A stretch of 64,000 bases of DNA from assembly GCA_964494625.1 (NCBI GenBank), contig CAZBRT010000001.1, positions 620,001 through 684,000 on the forward strand, written 5' to 3'. Source of the stretch: UBA2784 sp964494625 (lineage in GTDB: Bacteria > Pseudomonadota > Alphaproteobacteria > Micropepsales > Micropepsaceae). Shown here piece after piece: positions 50,021 through 58,763 of the stretch. The notes below the pieces were generated by a model. That model saw nothing but the letters and a program-made list of their open reading frames with translations. It was not told the origin of the DNA and did not search any database. The position numbers and the translations under genes were made by a program. How positions within the stretch are numbered: the stretch's first letter is position 1; every line of letters begins with the position of its first letter.

Positions 50021-51619
50021 ATGGTCAGTCAGGCTTCGGCGAAGCGTCGCAGCGCCATCGCGTTGCGCGCCAAGACCCCCACCAAGAAAACAGCAACCAA
50101 GCGCAAGGCTTCCGGGCACGCGACGCCGAAGAAATCGGCTTCAGCCGGGCCCAAGGGTCGCAGCACGCATGTCGATGTCATCATCGCCGGCGCAGGCATC
50201 TCTGGCGTGGGCGCGGCGTGGCACCTCAGCCACCAATTGCCGGGCACGTCGTTTCTGGTGCTGGAGGCGCTCGAGACATTCGGCGGCACATGGGCGATCC
50301 ACACCTATCCCGGCATCCGCTCCGACAGTGACCTTCACACATTCGGCTACCGCTTCAAGCCGTGGGTCGGCCCGCCAATCGCGACGGCGGATGAAATCCT
50401 CGCCTATATGGGTGACGTGATCCGCGAGGGCCGCCTTGACCGCCAAATCAGGTATCGCCACCGCATCCTTTCGGCATCGTGGTCATCAAAGGACAAGAAG
50501 TGGACGCTTGCCGTCCAGCTGCCCGACGGCAGCACGGCGAACTTCACCTGCAACTTCCTGTGGATGTGCCAGGGCTATTACGAGCCGTCCAAAGGCTACA
50601 CGCCGGAATGGCCCGGCATGGGCGACTATAAAGGCCGCATCATCCATCCGCAGACCTGGCCCAAGGAAGCTGGCCTCAAGGACAAGCGCGTCATCGTCAT
50701 CGGCTCGGGCGCAACCGCTGCGACGCTGGTGCCCGCAATTGCGGAAGAATGCGCGCACGTGACCATCGTGCAGCGCAGCCCCACTTATTTCGTGCCCGGC
50801 CGCAATGTGAATGACCTGGCCGAGGTGCTTCGCCAGATCGAGGTCGATGAGGCTCAGGTGCATGATCTGGTGCGCCGGAAAATCCTCTACGATCAGGCGG
50901 CGTTCACGCGGCGCGCCTTTGAAGAGCCCGAGGCCGTACGCAAGGAATTGCTGGATGCGGTGCGCATCTGCGGCGTTCCCGAAGACATGATCGAAAAGCA
51001 CTTCACGCCCAGCTACCGCCCGTGGCGCCAGCGCATCGCCTTTGTGCCGGACGGCGACATTTTCCGGTCGGTGCTGTCGGGCAAGGCGAGTATCGAGACG
51101 GACGAAATCGCCTGCTTCACGCCCAAAGGTCTCAAGCTCAAATCCGGCAAGGAGCTGGAGGCCGATGTCATCATCACGGCAACCGGTTTCAACCTGTCAG
51201 TTCTGGGCGGCATTCCCTTTGCCGTTGACGGAAAACCTGTGAATTTTTCCGAGACGGTCACCTATCGCGGCATGATGTTTACGGGCGTGCCCAACATGCT
51301 TTGGGTCTTTGGCTATTTCCGCGCCAGCTGGACGCTGCGGGTCGACATCCTGGGCGACTTTGTGTGCCGCCTGCTCCGCCACATGAAGAAGAAAAAAGTG
51401 GGCCAGGTGGAAGTTCGCCTGCGGCCGGAAGACAAGGGCATGAAGATCCTGCCGTGGATTGATCCGGAGAATTTCAATCCGGGCTATCTCATGCGCGCGA
51501 TGCATCTCATGCCCCGGCGCGGCAGCAACCCCGAATGGCAGCACACGCAGGATTACTGGAAGGAGCGCAACGAGCTTCCGGCCGTCGATCTTGACGGCAA
51601 GGAGTTCAAGTACAAGTGA
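50021..51619 (+). CDS. EthA-like flavin monooxygenase (Baeyer-Villiger type) with Lys-rich N-terminus
   Basis: 532-aa flavoprotein. The FAD motif GAGISGVGAAWHL is near residue 56 and the second nucleotide motif GSGATAATLVPA near 229; the FMO/BVMO fingerprint YKGRIIHPQTWP is present. Overall it matches EthA of Mycobacterium tuberculosis, which oxidises ketones and thioamides. Residues 1-45 are an extra Ala/Lys/Thr-rich region (KTPTKKTATKRKASGHATPK) like histone H1 tails, absent from the second EthA-like gene at 52200-53714. Start ATG 50021 with GGGAG ahead. Next on the strand comes doxX. Confidence 0.9.
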   Translation: MVSQASAKRRSAIALRAKTPTKKTATKRKASGHATPKKSASAGPKGRSTHVDVIIAGAGISGVGAAWHLSHQLPGTSFLVLEALETFGGTWAIHTYPGIRSDSDLHTFGYRFKPWVGPPIATADEILAYMGDVIREGRLDRQIRYRHRILSASWSSKDKKWTLAVQLPDGSTANFTCNFLWMCQGYYEPSKGYTPEWPGMGDYKGRIIHPQTWPKEAGLKDKRVIVIGSGATAATLVPAIAEECAHVTIVQRSPTYFVPGRNVNDLAEVLRQIEVDEAQVHDLVRRKILYDQAAFTRRAFEEPEAVRKELLDAVRICGVPEDMIEKHFTPSYRPWRQRIAFVPDGDIFRSVLSGKASIETDEIACFTPKGLKLKSGKELEADVIITATGFNLSVLGGIPFAVDGKPVNFSETVTYRGMMFTGVPNMLWVFGYFRASWTLRVDILGDFVCRLLRHMKKKKVGQVEVRLRPEDKGMKILPWIDPENFNPGYLMRAMHLMPRRGSNPEWQHTQDYWKERNELPAVDLDGKEFKYK

Positions 51620-51629
51620 ATTGGGGGGC

Positions 51630-51690
51630 GGTTGGTCGCACTGCACTTGCGCCGTGCGTCTTTCGGCGATGGCTCAGGACGAGGAGGAGT
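51630..51690 (+). repeat. Intergenic REP-like repeat, family B, partial copy 3
   Basis: Contains TGCGCCGTGCGTCTTTCGGCGA and ATGGCTCAGGACGAGGAGG, a right-half relative of the copies at 4870 and 6289 (TGCGCCGTGCGTTCTTCG...GGCTCAGAATGAGG). The left arm is missing. Confidence 0.6.
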
Positions 51691-51780
51691 GTGGTTGGCA
51701 GCCACGCAAGCTGCGGTGTCGCTTGCATGAGCCGCGGTTGAGCCTCAAGGTGCCACCATCCAAATCAGGGGGGGGGCATC

Positions 51781-52173
51781 ATGAGCGGTTACATTGCATT
51801 GATCGGACGGGTGGGTCTTGCTGCCATCTTCATCCTCAGCGGCTTTTTCAAATATCTGACCCCGGATGACACGACGGCCGCCATTGCGTCGGTCGGCATT
51901 CCGATGCCCGACATCGCCTATTGGCTGACGGTCGCGCTGGAACTGGGCGGCGGTGTGCTTCTTATCGGCGGATTCCAGACAAGGCTTGTGGCCTTTGCCC
52001 TCTGCGGATTCACGCTCCTGACCGCGTTCCTGTTCCACTATGATTTCGGCGACCGCATGCAGATGATCATGTTCATGAAGAACATCGCGATTGCCGGCGG
52101 CCTCCTTCAGGTCGTGGACTTTGGCGGCGGCGAACGCTCGATCGACGCAAGGTTCTTCGGCAAGAAGGAGTAG
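51781..52173 (+). CDS. DoxX-family membrane protein
   Basis: 130-aa membrane protein with four hydrophobic segments (IGRVGLAAIFILSGFFKYLT at the start). DoxX relatives in bacteria are often linked to oxidoreductases and to thiosulfate:quinone reduction in archaea. Its neighbours, two EthA-like monooxygenase genes, suggest a redox role, though this is inference. A run of nine G at 51768-51776 replaces the ordinary ribosome-binding site 4 bp before the ATG. Confidence 0.9.
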   Translation: MSGYIALIGRVGLAAIFILSGFFKYLTPDDTTAAIASVGIPMPDIAYWLTVALELGGGVLLIGGFQTRLVAFALCGFTLLTAFLFHYDFGDRMQMIMFMKNIAIAGGLLQVVDFGGGERSIDARFFGKKE

Positions 52174-52199
52174 CGGCTGAGGCGGGCCTCAGCGCCCGC

Positions 52200-53714
52200 C
52201 TATTCCGCGGCCTCACGTGCATGGGGATGTGTGGTCACGGCGCCGTCTGCCATGGTGAACTGCAGCACGCCGTCGTCAATCGCATCCTCAAGCAGCATTT
52301 TCCTGTCCTGCCGGAAATTCTGCGCGTTCAGCCACGGCTCGTGATCGCCCTGTTTGGGAAAGTTTTGCATGTCGCGCAGGAAATAGCCGGCCGGAAAATC
52401 CGCCATCCACGGATGGAGTTTCATGTTGGCGTCTTCGGGCCGCAGGCGCGGCACCACCACGCGCGTGCCCGTCGCATCCATCTGATTGATCAGGCGGCAG
52501 AGAAAGGCCGAGTTGAGGTCGGAGCGCAATGTCCATGACGCATTGACATAGCCGAACTGCGTTGCGGCCATGTTCGGCACTTCGGAGAACATGATGTTCT
52601 TGTAGGTCCAGGTCTCGGCGAAGTTGATCTTCCGGCCGTCGAGATCGAACTGCACTTCACCCAACACAACCAGTTTCAGGCCGGTCGCGGTGATGATGAC
52701 ATCGGCTTCCAGCTCACCGCCGGACTTCAGCCTGATGCCCTTGGGCGTAAAGGTCTCGATCTCGTCCGTCACGACCGACGCCTTGCCGCCGTTGATCGCC
52801 TCAAACAGGTCGGCATTGGGAATGAGGCAAAGACGCTGGTCCCACGGCAGATAACGTGGCACGAAATCCTTGTCGAAATCCTTGTAGCCCGGCAGGAGCT
52901 TGCGTGCGGCGTCGAGCAGTTTCTGCTTTACCTGCTCGCCATGGGTGCGGGTGCGCTTGTAGAACCATTGCTGCAGCCACGTGTTCTTGCGGCGCGTGAT
53001 CGCATAGGCCCAGCTTTCCGGCAGGATGCGGCGCAGGAAATTTGCAAGCGCGTCGCGGTCGGGGCGCGAGACCACATAGGTGGGCGAACGCTGCAGCATG
53101 GTGACGTGTGCGGCCTCAGCAGCCATCGACGGCACCAATGTCATCGCGGTTGCGCCTGAGCCGATCACCACGATCTTCTTGCCGCGATAGTCAAACCCTT
53201 CCGGCCAGAATTGCGGATGGATGATTGTGCCTTTGAAGGCGGCGGCGCCTGGGAATTCGGGCGTGTAGCCCTTGCGGTAGGAGTAATAGCCGCTGCCCAT
53301 GTAAAGGAAGTTGCAGGTGAAGGTTTCGGCGGCACCCGTCGCCTTGTCGCTTGCTGAAATCGTCCAGCGCGCATCCTTCGACGACCATGACGCATTCGAG
53401 ACGAGGCGGTTCAGGCGGATGTGCGGGCGCAGGCCATGCTCGTCAACCGTCTCATTCAGGTATTTGAGGATCGAAGGGCCATCGGCGATCGACTTGGCCT
53501 CCTTCCACGGTTTGAAGGAAAAACCCAACGTGTGCATGTCGCTGTCAGAGCGGATGCCGGGATAGCGGAAAAGGTCCCAGGTGCCGCCGAGCGCCTCGCG
53601 CCCTTCCAGAAGGGCAAAGCTCTTTCCCGGACAGCGCTCTTTCAGATGCACGGCGGCGCTGATGCCGCTGATCCCGGCGCCGACGATCAGGACGTCAACA
53701 TGCGTGGAAGTCAT
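52200..53714 (-). CDS. EthA-like flavin monooxygenase (second copy)
   Basis: 504-aa flavoprotein close to EthA: GAGISGISAAVHLKERCPG, then GGTWDLFRYPGIRSDSDMHT, the FMO fingerprint (FKGTIIHPQFWPEGF), and GSGATAMTLVPSMAAEAAHV. The C-terminal half conserves NMAATQFGYVNASWTLRSDL. By family it oxidises ketones, sulfides or thioamides using NADPH and O2. Unlike the gene at 50021, it has no Lys-rich extension. ATG 53714 is preferred; ATG 53723 would add three residues. It is divergent from the GST gene. Confidence 0.92.
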   Translation of the reverse strand: MTSTHVDVLIVGAGISGISAAVHLKERCPGKSFALLEGREALGGTWDLFRYPGIRSDSDMHTLGFSFKPWKEAKSIADGPSILKYLNETVDEHGLRPHIRLNRLVSNASWSSKDARWTISASDKATGAAETFTCNFLYMGSGYYSYRKGYTPEFPGAAAFKGTIIHPQFWPEGFDYRGKKIVVIGSGATAMTLVPSMAAEAAHVTMLQRSPTYVVSRPDRDALANFLRRILPESWAYAITRRKNTWLQQWFYKRTRTHGEQVKQKLLDAARKLLPGYKDFDKDFVPRYLPWDQRLCLIPNADLFEAINGGKASVVTDEIETFTPKGIRLKSGGELEADVIITATGLKLVVLGEVQFDLDGRKINFAETWTYKNIMFSEVPNMAATQFGYVNASWTLRSDLNSAFLCRLINQMDATGTRVVVPRLRPEDANMKLHPWMADFPAGYFLRDMQNFPKQGDHEPWLNAQNFRQDRKMLLEDAIDDGVLQFTMADGAVTTHPHAREAAE

Positions 53715-53887
53715 TGCTGCCATTTCCCGGTGAATGCTGGAATATCGTGGGTGACAAGTCTATGCCAAGCTTTCGGCCCTTGCATCCCCCCGTCTTCCCC
53801 GACCTGACCCGCATTTGACATCCGGAATTGACGGTGGGGCAGGCTGAAGAGCCCCCAATGACCGCCCCTGAAACAGGAAGCCGCGCC

Positions 53888-54640
53888 ATGCCCGACATCG
53901 TTCTGCACCAGTTCCGCGCGTCGCACTTCAACGACAAAGTGCGCTGGGCGCTGGCGTTCAAGGGGCTGAAGCATCGTCGCGTATCCTACCTGCCGGGTCT
54001 GCATTCAAAGCCCATGCAGGCGCTTTCCGGCCAGCGGCAGACGCCCGTGCTGGTGCTCGACGGCAAGGCGATTGCGGACACGTCGGCGATCATTGCGGCG
54101 CTGGAGACGGCTGTCCCCATGCCCGCGCTTTATCCGTCTGATCCCGCCTTGCGGGAGAAGGCGCTTTCCATCGAGAAACGTCTTGATGCCGAACTTGGGC
54201 CGGCCACGCGCACGGTCGCGTTTTCGGTTCTGCTCGACGAACTCGACTTCATGGTACGCCTGTTCGGGCATGGTGAGCCGTGGCTCAAGCGCTTCATTTA
54301 CCGGCGCATGGTGCCGCGCGCCAAGCCGATGGTGGCACGCGTCAATGGTGTCAATCCGGAAAATATCGCGCGCAGTTTCAAGGCCGTTGACGAGACGCTC
54401 GACTGGATTGCATCGGAAACAAGGAACCGGACCTATCTCGTCGGCGACAGTTTCTCGGTTGCCGATCTTGCGGCGGCGGCATTGATGGCGCCGATCTGCG
54501 AACTCGAACATCCCGACATGTGCCCGCGTCCGCCGGTTCCCGAAGCGATGGATGCGCTCTATGCGCGTTGGCGAAAGCACCCCGGCATTGCCTGGGTGAA
54601 GGCGCGCTATCGCGAGAACCGTCCGCCGGACGCCGTCTGA
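53888..54640 (+). CDS. Glutathione S-transferase family protein
   Basis: 250-aa protein with N-terminal thioredoxin-like domain (MPDIVLHQFRASHFNDKVRW, PVLVLDGKAIADTSAII with the Ser/Gln-type glutathione site) and an all-helical C-terminal domain (LVGDSFSVADLAAAALMAPI). Its class is not clear. The start was set at ATG 53888, with GGAAG ahead; the longer frame would add 20 unconserved residues. It lies beside the EthA-like gene in opposite direction. Confidence 0.9.
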   Translation: MPDIVLHQFRASHFNDKVRWALAFKGLKHRRVSYLPGLHSKPMQALSGQRQTPVLVLDGKAIADTSAIIAALETAVPMPALYPSDPALREKALSIEKRLDAELGPATRTVAFSVLLDELDFMVRLFGHGEPWLKRFIYRRMVPRAKPMVARVNGVNPENIARSFKAVDETLDWIASETRNRTYLVGDSFSVADLAAAALMAPICELEHPDMCPRPPVPEAMDALYARWRKHPGIAWVKARYRENRPPDAV

Positions 54641-54643
54641 CCC

Positions 54644-55789
54644 CTAAAGCTGCGGGGGCGGCCCGTTATAGGTCGCGCGCGGACGGATGGGTGTGTTGCT
54701 GCCGCATTGCTCCATCGCATGGGCAAGCCATCCAGCGGTGCGGCCTGCTGCAAAAATCACGAAGGGCGCATCGCGCGGCAGATCAAGCTGCAATGTCAGT
54801 GCCGCCAGCGCCATGTCGATATTGGGCGGCTTGCCGGTCGTGCTCTCAACCGCATTGATCGCCTCGGCCAGAAGCGGGCGGGGCTTCAGCGCCGCCAGAA
54901 GCGAGGCTGCGCGCGGATCGCCATGGGGATAGAGCGTGTGCCCAGCAGCTGGCGGCACCTCGCCGCGCGCCAGAAGTTCGCGCATCGCCTCACGCGTGCC
55001 GTTGTTCTCGCAAGCTTGCAGAAATGACAACGCGCGCGCGGCGGCTTCGCCATGGAGCGGCCCCGTGAGCGTTGCAAAGCCGGAAAGGCAGGCGGCGGCG
55101 AGCGACGCACCGGTTGATGCGGTCACGCGGGCAGCAAAGGTCGAGGGGTTGAGCTCATGGTCGGCCACCAGCACCAGCGCACGGCGGATGAGCTGCGCAT
55201 CGCGCGGCTTGACGTTCCACATCGCAGCAAGGCGCTGATGCCACGGCGCATCGCCTGGCTCATTCGTCATGGCGTCGGCCATGAGGGTGAGGAGGTCATG
55301 CGCCTCATGCGCCAGATGCGCGCGCGTGCGCCCGAAGGCCGGGGCACTTTCGGCCGTGCGGCGGGCAAGGAAGGCAAGGCCGCGCGCCTTGGGCGTTGCC
55401 CCTGAAACCGCGACGGGCCGGGGGCGCGTCGGTGCCCAATCCTGTGGCATCGCCCAGATGATGCGTGCGGTTTCCTCAAGCGTCGCATGGGCAGACAGCT
55501 TCACGGCATCCTGCCCGCGATAAAAAAGCCGGCCATCGGCGATGGTTGCAATGGCGCTTTCCAGCACGGGCTCGCCCCAGGCAATCGCATGGCGCGCGAT
55601 TTCGCGCGGACGGCGCGCATCGCGGTGGCGGCTTTTCAGGGCGTCGATATCGGCTGAGGCATAGACGCTCTCGCGCGGGTTTGCGGGGCTTCGCGCCGCC
55701 GTGATGAGGCCGCGGCTCACATAAGCATAGAGCGTGGCCGGTTTGACGCCAAGGCGGCGGGCAGCATTGTCGCGGGAGAGCCATTTCAT
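54644..55789 (-). CDS. Citrate-synthase-family protein with N-terminal DNA-binding domain
   Basis: 381-aa protein. Residues 1-40 form a MerR/excisionase-like helix-turn-helix (MKWLSRDNAARRLGVKPATL, YAYVSRGLI), and residues 70-381 resemble citrate synthase (GPLHGEAAARAL with the active-site His, GHTLYPHGDPRA, and the closing WLAHAMEQCGSNTPIRPR). In such proteins the enzyme part may sense metabolites, but enzymatic activity is also possible. It is divergent from the true citrate-synthase gene with 85 bp between starts. It probably regulates this pair. Start ATG 55789. Confidence 0.85.
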   Translation of the reverse strand: MKWLSRDNAARRLGVKPATLYAYVSRGLITAARSPANPRESVYASADIDALKSRHRDARRPREIARHAIAWGEPVLESAIATIADGRLFYRGQDAVKLSAHATLEETARIIWAMPQDWAPTRPRPVAVSGATPKARGLAFLARRTAESAPAFGRTRAHLAHEAHDLLTLMADAMTNEPGDAPWHQRLAAMWNVKPRDAQLIRRALVLVADHELNPSTFAARVTASTGASLAAACLSGFATLTGPLHGEAAARALSFLQACENNGTREAMRELLARGEVPPAAGHTLYPHGDPRAASLLAALKPRPLLAEAINAVESTTGKPPNIDMALAALTLQLDLPRDAPFVIFAAGRTAGWLAHAMEQCGSNTPIRPRATYNGPPPQL

Positions 55790-55795
55790 ATGTTG

Positions 55796-55824
55796 ACTAT
55801 ATGAATCAATATTGACGACGGCAA
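55796..55824 (-). promoter_or_regulatory. Promoter of the HTH-citrate-synthase gene
   Basis: Minus strand TTGCCG (55824-55819), 17 bp, TATAGT (55801-55796). The start codon ATG 55789 begins just six bases further on, so the message would be leaderless. The spacer holds TCAATATTGA, a perfect 10-bp palindrome at 55806-55815. Confidence 0.55.
55806..55815. promoter_or_regulatory. Palindrome inside the divergent citrate-synthase promoter
   Basis: TCAATATTGA, perfect inverted repeat inside the spacer of the promoter at 55796-55824. A candidate site for the HTH part of the 54644-55789 product. Confidence 0.45.
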
Positions 55825-55874
55825 GGGGCAGGCGCGGGATGGCGCCCATGATCATGAAAAATGGGAGAAGCATC

Positions 55875-56945
55875 ATGGATGCCGGACTTGAACAAATGGT
55901 GGCAGCAGAAACCGTGCTGTCGGATGTCGATGGCGCGAACGGACGCCTCGTCATCCGCGGGCATGATCTGGCGAGCCTCGCCGGCCACGCGGATTTTGAA
56001 ACGGTGCTGCATCTTCTCTGGCAGGGCTTTTTTGACAATCTGCCGGAACCCGATGTCCTGAAGACAATGCTGGGCGAGGCACGTGTTTCCGTCTCGGCCC
56101 GGGCAAAGGACCTGCCTTCGGGCCTTTCCATCATCGAGACCCTGCGGGCCGGTCTCTCGCTTCTGGGCGATGGGGATGATCTTGCCGCCGCCTTGCGCTT
56201 TGCGGCGGGCATGGCGGTCATGACGTCTGCTGCCATCCGCAAGGCCAATGGCCGGATGCCGATTGCGCCTGATGCCACGCTGGGTCACGCGCAGGATTTT
56301 CTGCGCATGATGCGCGGCACGATGCCGACGGCGGCAGAGGCGGCGGCACTCGATCATTATCTGGTGACGATCTCCGATCACGGCCTCAACGCGTCCACTT
56401 TTGCGGCGCGGGTGGTTGCATCCACCGCCGCCGGCATTGGCTCATCCGTGATCGCGGCCTTGAGCGCGCTCAAGGGTCCGCTGCATGGCGGTGCGCCGGG
56501 GCCCGTCCTCGACATGCTGGATGCGATCGGCACGCCCGCAAATGCCGAACGCTATATCGATGCGGCGATGGCGCGGGGCGAGCGGCTGATGGGCTTTGGC
56601 CATCGCGTCTATCGTGTGCGTGATCCGCGTGCCGATGCACTCAAGGTGGCGCTTGGGCTATTCCCCCAGAATGCGGGGCGGGTTGCGTTTGCTGAAATGA
56701 TCGAGAAGACAGCGCTTGCGCGGCTCAAGCTGAAATATCCCGCGCGCAGTCTCGATACCAACGTGGAATTTTTTACGGCGCTGCTGCTTGAGGCGTTGGG
56801 TGTTCCGCGGGCTGCCTTCACGCCGCTCTTTGCCATGGGGCGGGTAGCGGGATGGATTGCGCATGCGCGCGAGCAGGCGGCAACCAAGCGCCTCATCCGC
56901 CCGCGCTCGCTTTACGTGGGCCCGATGCCCCGGGCGGCTGCATGA
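55875..56945 (+). CDS. Citrate synthase (type I-like, short form)
   Basis: 356-aa enzyme of the citrate/2-methylcitrate synthase family. The catalytic His of KGPLHGGAPGPVL and the second His in MGFGHRVYRVRDPRADALK are in place, with Asp in LDTNVEFFTALLLEALG; the C-terminal GRVAGWIAHAREQAATKRLI is also conserved. Whether it uses acetyl-CoA or propionyl-CoA cannot be decided. Start ATG 55875 with GGGAGAAG about 7 nt ahead. It is divergent from the HTH-citrate-synthase gene. Confidence 0.9.
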   Translation: MDAGLEQMVAAETVLSDVDGANGRLVIRGHDLASLAGHADFETVLHLLWQGFFDNLPEPDVLKTMLGEARVSVSARAKDLPSGLSIIETLRAGLSLLGDGDDLAAALRFAAGMAVMTSAAIRKANGRMPIAPDATLGHAQDFLRMMRGTMPTAAEAAALDHYLVTISDHGLNASTFAARVVASTAAGIGSSVIAALSALKGPLHGGAPGPVLDMLDAIGTPANAERYIDAAMARGERLMGFGHRVYRVRDPRADALKVALGLFPQNAGRVAFAEMIEKTALARLKLKYPARSLDTNVEFFTALLLEALGVPRAAFTPLFAMGRVAGWIAHAREQAATKRLIRPRSLYVGPMPRAAA

Positions 56946-57035
56946 GGCTTGGTGACCGGAACGTGATTTGGCTTGCGGGGCGCGCCCAGCCGATGCTGGC
57001 GCGCCCTTTTGCCAATCCAAGCGCCGGAGGTTTTC

Positions 57036-57533
57036 ATGCGCAGCCTTGCCGCCCTTGCCGCCTTCGCTCTCCTGATGCTTGCGCCAGGTGTGCGGGCGGA
57101 AGATGCGGCGCCTGATCCGCGCGCGCCGGTCATGGTGATTGCCGACAACTACATGGCGGCCTATCAGGAGCTTGATCTTGGGCGGATCGCACCGCTTCTC
57201 TCGGATGACGCGCGCTTTGTCGATCCCACTTCATTTGACATGCCTGGTTTTGCCGCCCCCTTCGACTTTCAGGGGCGCGATGCCATTCTGGCAGGCATCG
57301 AAGGGTTCAAGACGAACTATGGCCTCGTCCGCGTGCCCTATGCGGTCAGTCACAGAATCGCAGGCATGCATGATGTCGCCTATATCGGCGAGGTGCAGTC
57401 CGAGGTGAACACGGCGCAAGGGGTCATCCGCTACGCTTATCCCATCATCACCATCATCAAGGTGCGTGACGGGTTGGTGGTGGAGCATCGTGATTATGTG
57501 GACTATCCCGCGGGAAGGCAGATTTCGCCCTGA
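57036..57533 (+). CDS. Exported NTF2/SnoaL-like protein
   Basis: 165-aa protein with signal peptide MRSLAALAAFALLMLAPGVRA. The mature domain is an alpha/beta cone like SnoaL/ketosteroid isomerase: NYMAAYQELDLGRIAPLLSD, then a beta-strand region and EHRDYVDYPAG at the end. An enzyme activity is not certain. Start ATG 57036, with GGAGG 5 nt ahead. It is convergent with the FAD monooxygenase gene (stops 4 bp apart). Confidence 0.8.
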   Translation: MRSLAALAAFALLMLAPGVRAEDAAPDPRAPVMVIADNYMAAYQELDLGRIAPLLSDDARFVDPTSFDMPGFAAPFDFQGRDAILAGIEGFKTNYGLVRVPYAVSHRIAGMHDVAYIGEVQSEVNTAQGVIRYAYPIITIIKVRDGLVVEHRDYVDYPAGRQISP

Positions 57534-57537
57534 CCGG

Positions 57538-58755
57538 TCAGGCAACGACCGGAGGCAATGGCGCTGCCAGCGCGTCGTGTCCCCACAGCCAGTCATAGCG
57601 TGAGAGCGCAAGATTTGGTGCAAAGCGTGCGCCCGCGCCCATGATCGCGCGCGTGATCGCCGCCATCGGGGCGGCTTTCGTGTGGAAAAAGCGCCCTTGC
57701 GCGCGCGCTTCCGCCTGGACGCGGGCGGTGCGGGCCTTTCGCGCCTGCTCATAGCGTATGAGCGCACTTGCGATCTCTTGCGGTCCCGACGCTCCCTGAA
57801 GGCAGCGCGAAAGCACGGCTGCATCTTCGATAGCCATGCAGGCGCCTTGGGCGAGGAATGGCAGCATCGGATGGCAGGCGTCGCCCAAGAGCGTGATCGC
57901 GCCCTTGCTCCAATGCGGCAACGGCGCACGATCAAAGAGGGGCCAGAGCAGCGGGCGCTCGATCATGCCGGCAAGCGCACGCAAGGCAGGATGAAAGGGC
58001 GCCATGTCGCGGGCAAAGGCGCTGCGTGCGCCTTCATTCTCCCAGGTCTCGTCCGGCGGTTCGGTGCGCTCGGCGACACCGACAAAATTGATCGCGTTGC
58101 CGCTGCGCACGAAATAGGTGACGACATGGGCGCCTTGAACCATGTAGCTCGCCGCCTCGGGCTCAATCCCCAAGTGTCGGGCACGTGCCGCATCGACAAG
58201 ACCTCGCCACGCCACATAGCCGGTAAAGCGCGGGGCGTCAGCGCCGAAGAGCGCTTCGCGCGTGATGGAGCGTATCCCGTCAGCGCCGATCAGCACATCG
58301 CCCGCGACCGTTCTGCCGTCGGCAAGGCGCAGTTGCGGTCGCGTCGCGCCGGGCAAGACGGCTTCGATGCGCGTGTCCGCCGCGACAATGTTTCCGCGTT
58401 CGGCGATCAGCGCTTCAAAGAGGATGTTCCGCAGATCGCCGCGATGGATGTGGAGATAGGGAAAGCCGTGACGCGCGCGCAGTCTGTCGCCCAGCACAAG
58501 GCTTGCCGTGCGGCGAAGCGTGCGGCCATTGCGCAGGCTGATGCGCTGCGGGTGAAAGGCTGCGGCATCCACCGCTTCGCCCAATCCCCAGGACGCAAGA
58601 ACGCGCATGGCATTGGGACTGAGCTGGATGCCTGCGCCGACATCGGCGTCACTGCTGCCGCGCTGCTCGAAGACCCTTACGCTTGCACCGCCACGCGCCA
58701 GCGCAAGGGCGGCGGATAATCCGCCAATGCCTGCGCCTGCGATGAGGACGTCCAT
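57538..58755 (-). CDS. FAD-dependent monooxygenase (salicylate hydroxylase-like)
   Basis: 405-aa flavoprotein of the PHBH/salicylate-hydroxylase group. FAD motif GAGIGGLSAALALARGG is near residue 7, GADGIRS near 150 (the DG motif), and GDACHPMLPFLAQGACMAIE near 280 (the GD motif). Aromatic hydroxylation or an analogous oxidation is predicted. It is the last gene of an operon of four tightly spaced genes from 60689 to 57538. Confidence 0.92.
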   Translation of the reverse strand: MDVLIAGAGIGGLSAALALARGGASVRVFEQRGSSDADVGAGIQLSPNAMRVLASWGLGEAVDAAAFHPQRISLRNGRTLRRTASLVLGDRLRARHGFPYLHIHRGDLRNILFEALIAERGNIVAADTRIEAVLPGATRPQLRLADGRTVAGDVLIGADGIRSITREALFGADAPRFTGYVAWRGLVDAARARHLGIEPEAASYMVQGAHVVTYFVRSGNAINFVGVAERTEPPDETWENEGARSAFARDMAPFHPALRALAGMIERPLLWPLFDRAPLPHWSKGAITLLGDACHPMLPFLAQGACMAIEDAAVLSRCLQGASGPQEIASALIRYEQARKARTARVQAEARAQGRFFHTKAAPMAAITRAIMGAGARFAPNLALSRYDWLWGHDALAAPLPPVVA

Positions 58756-58763
58756 GGGGGTGC

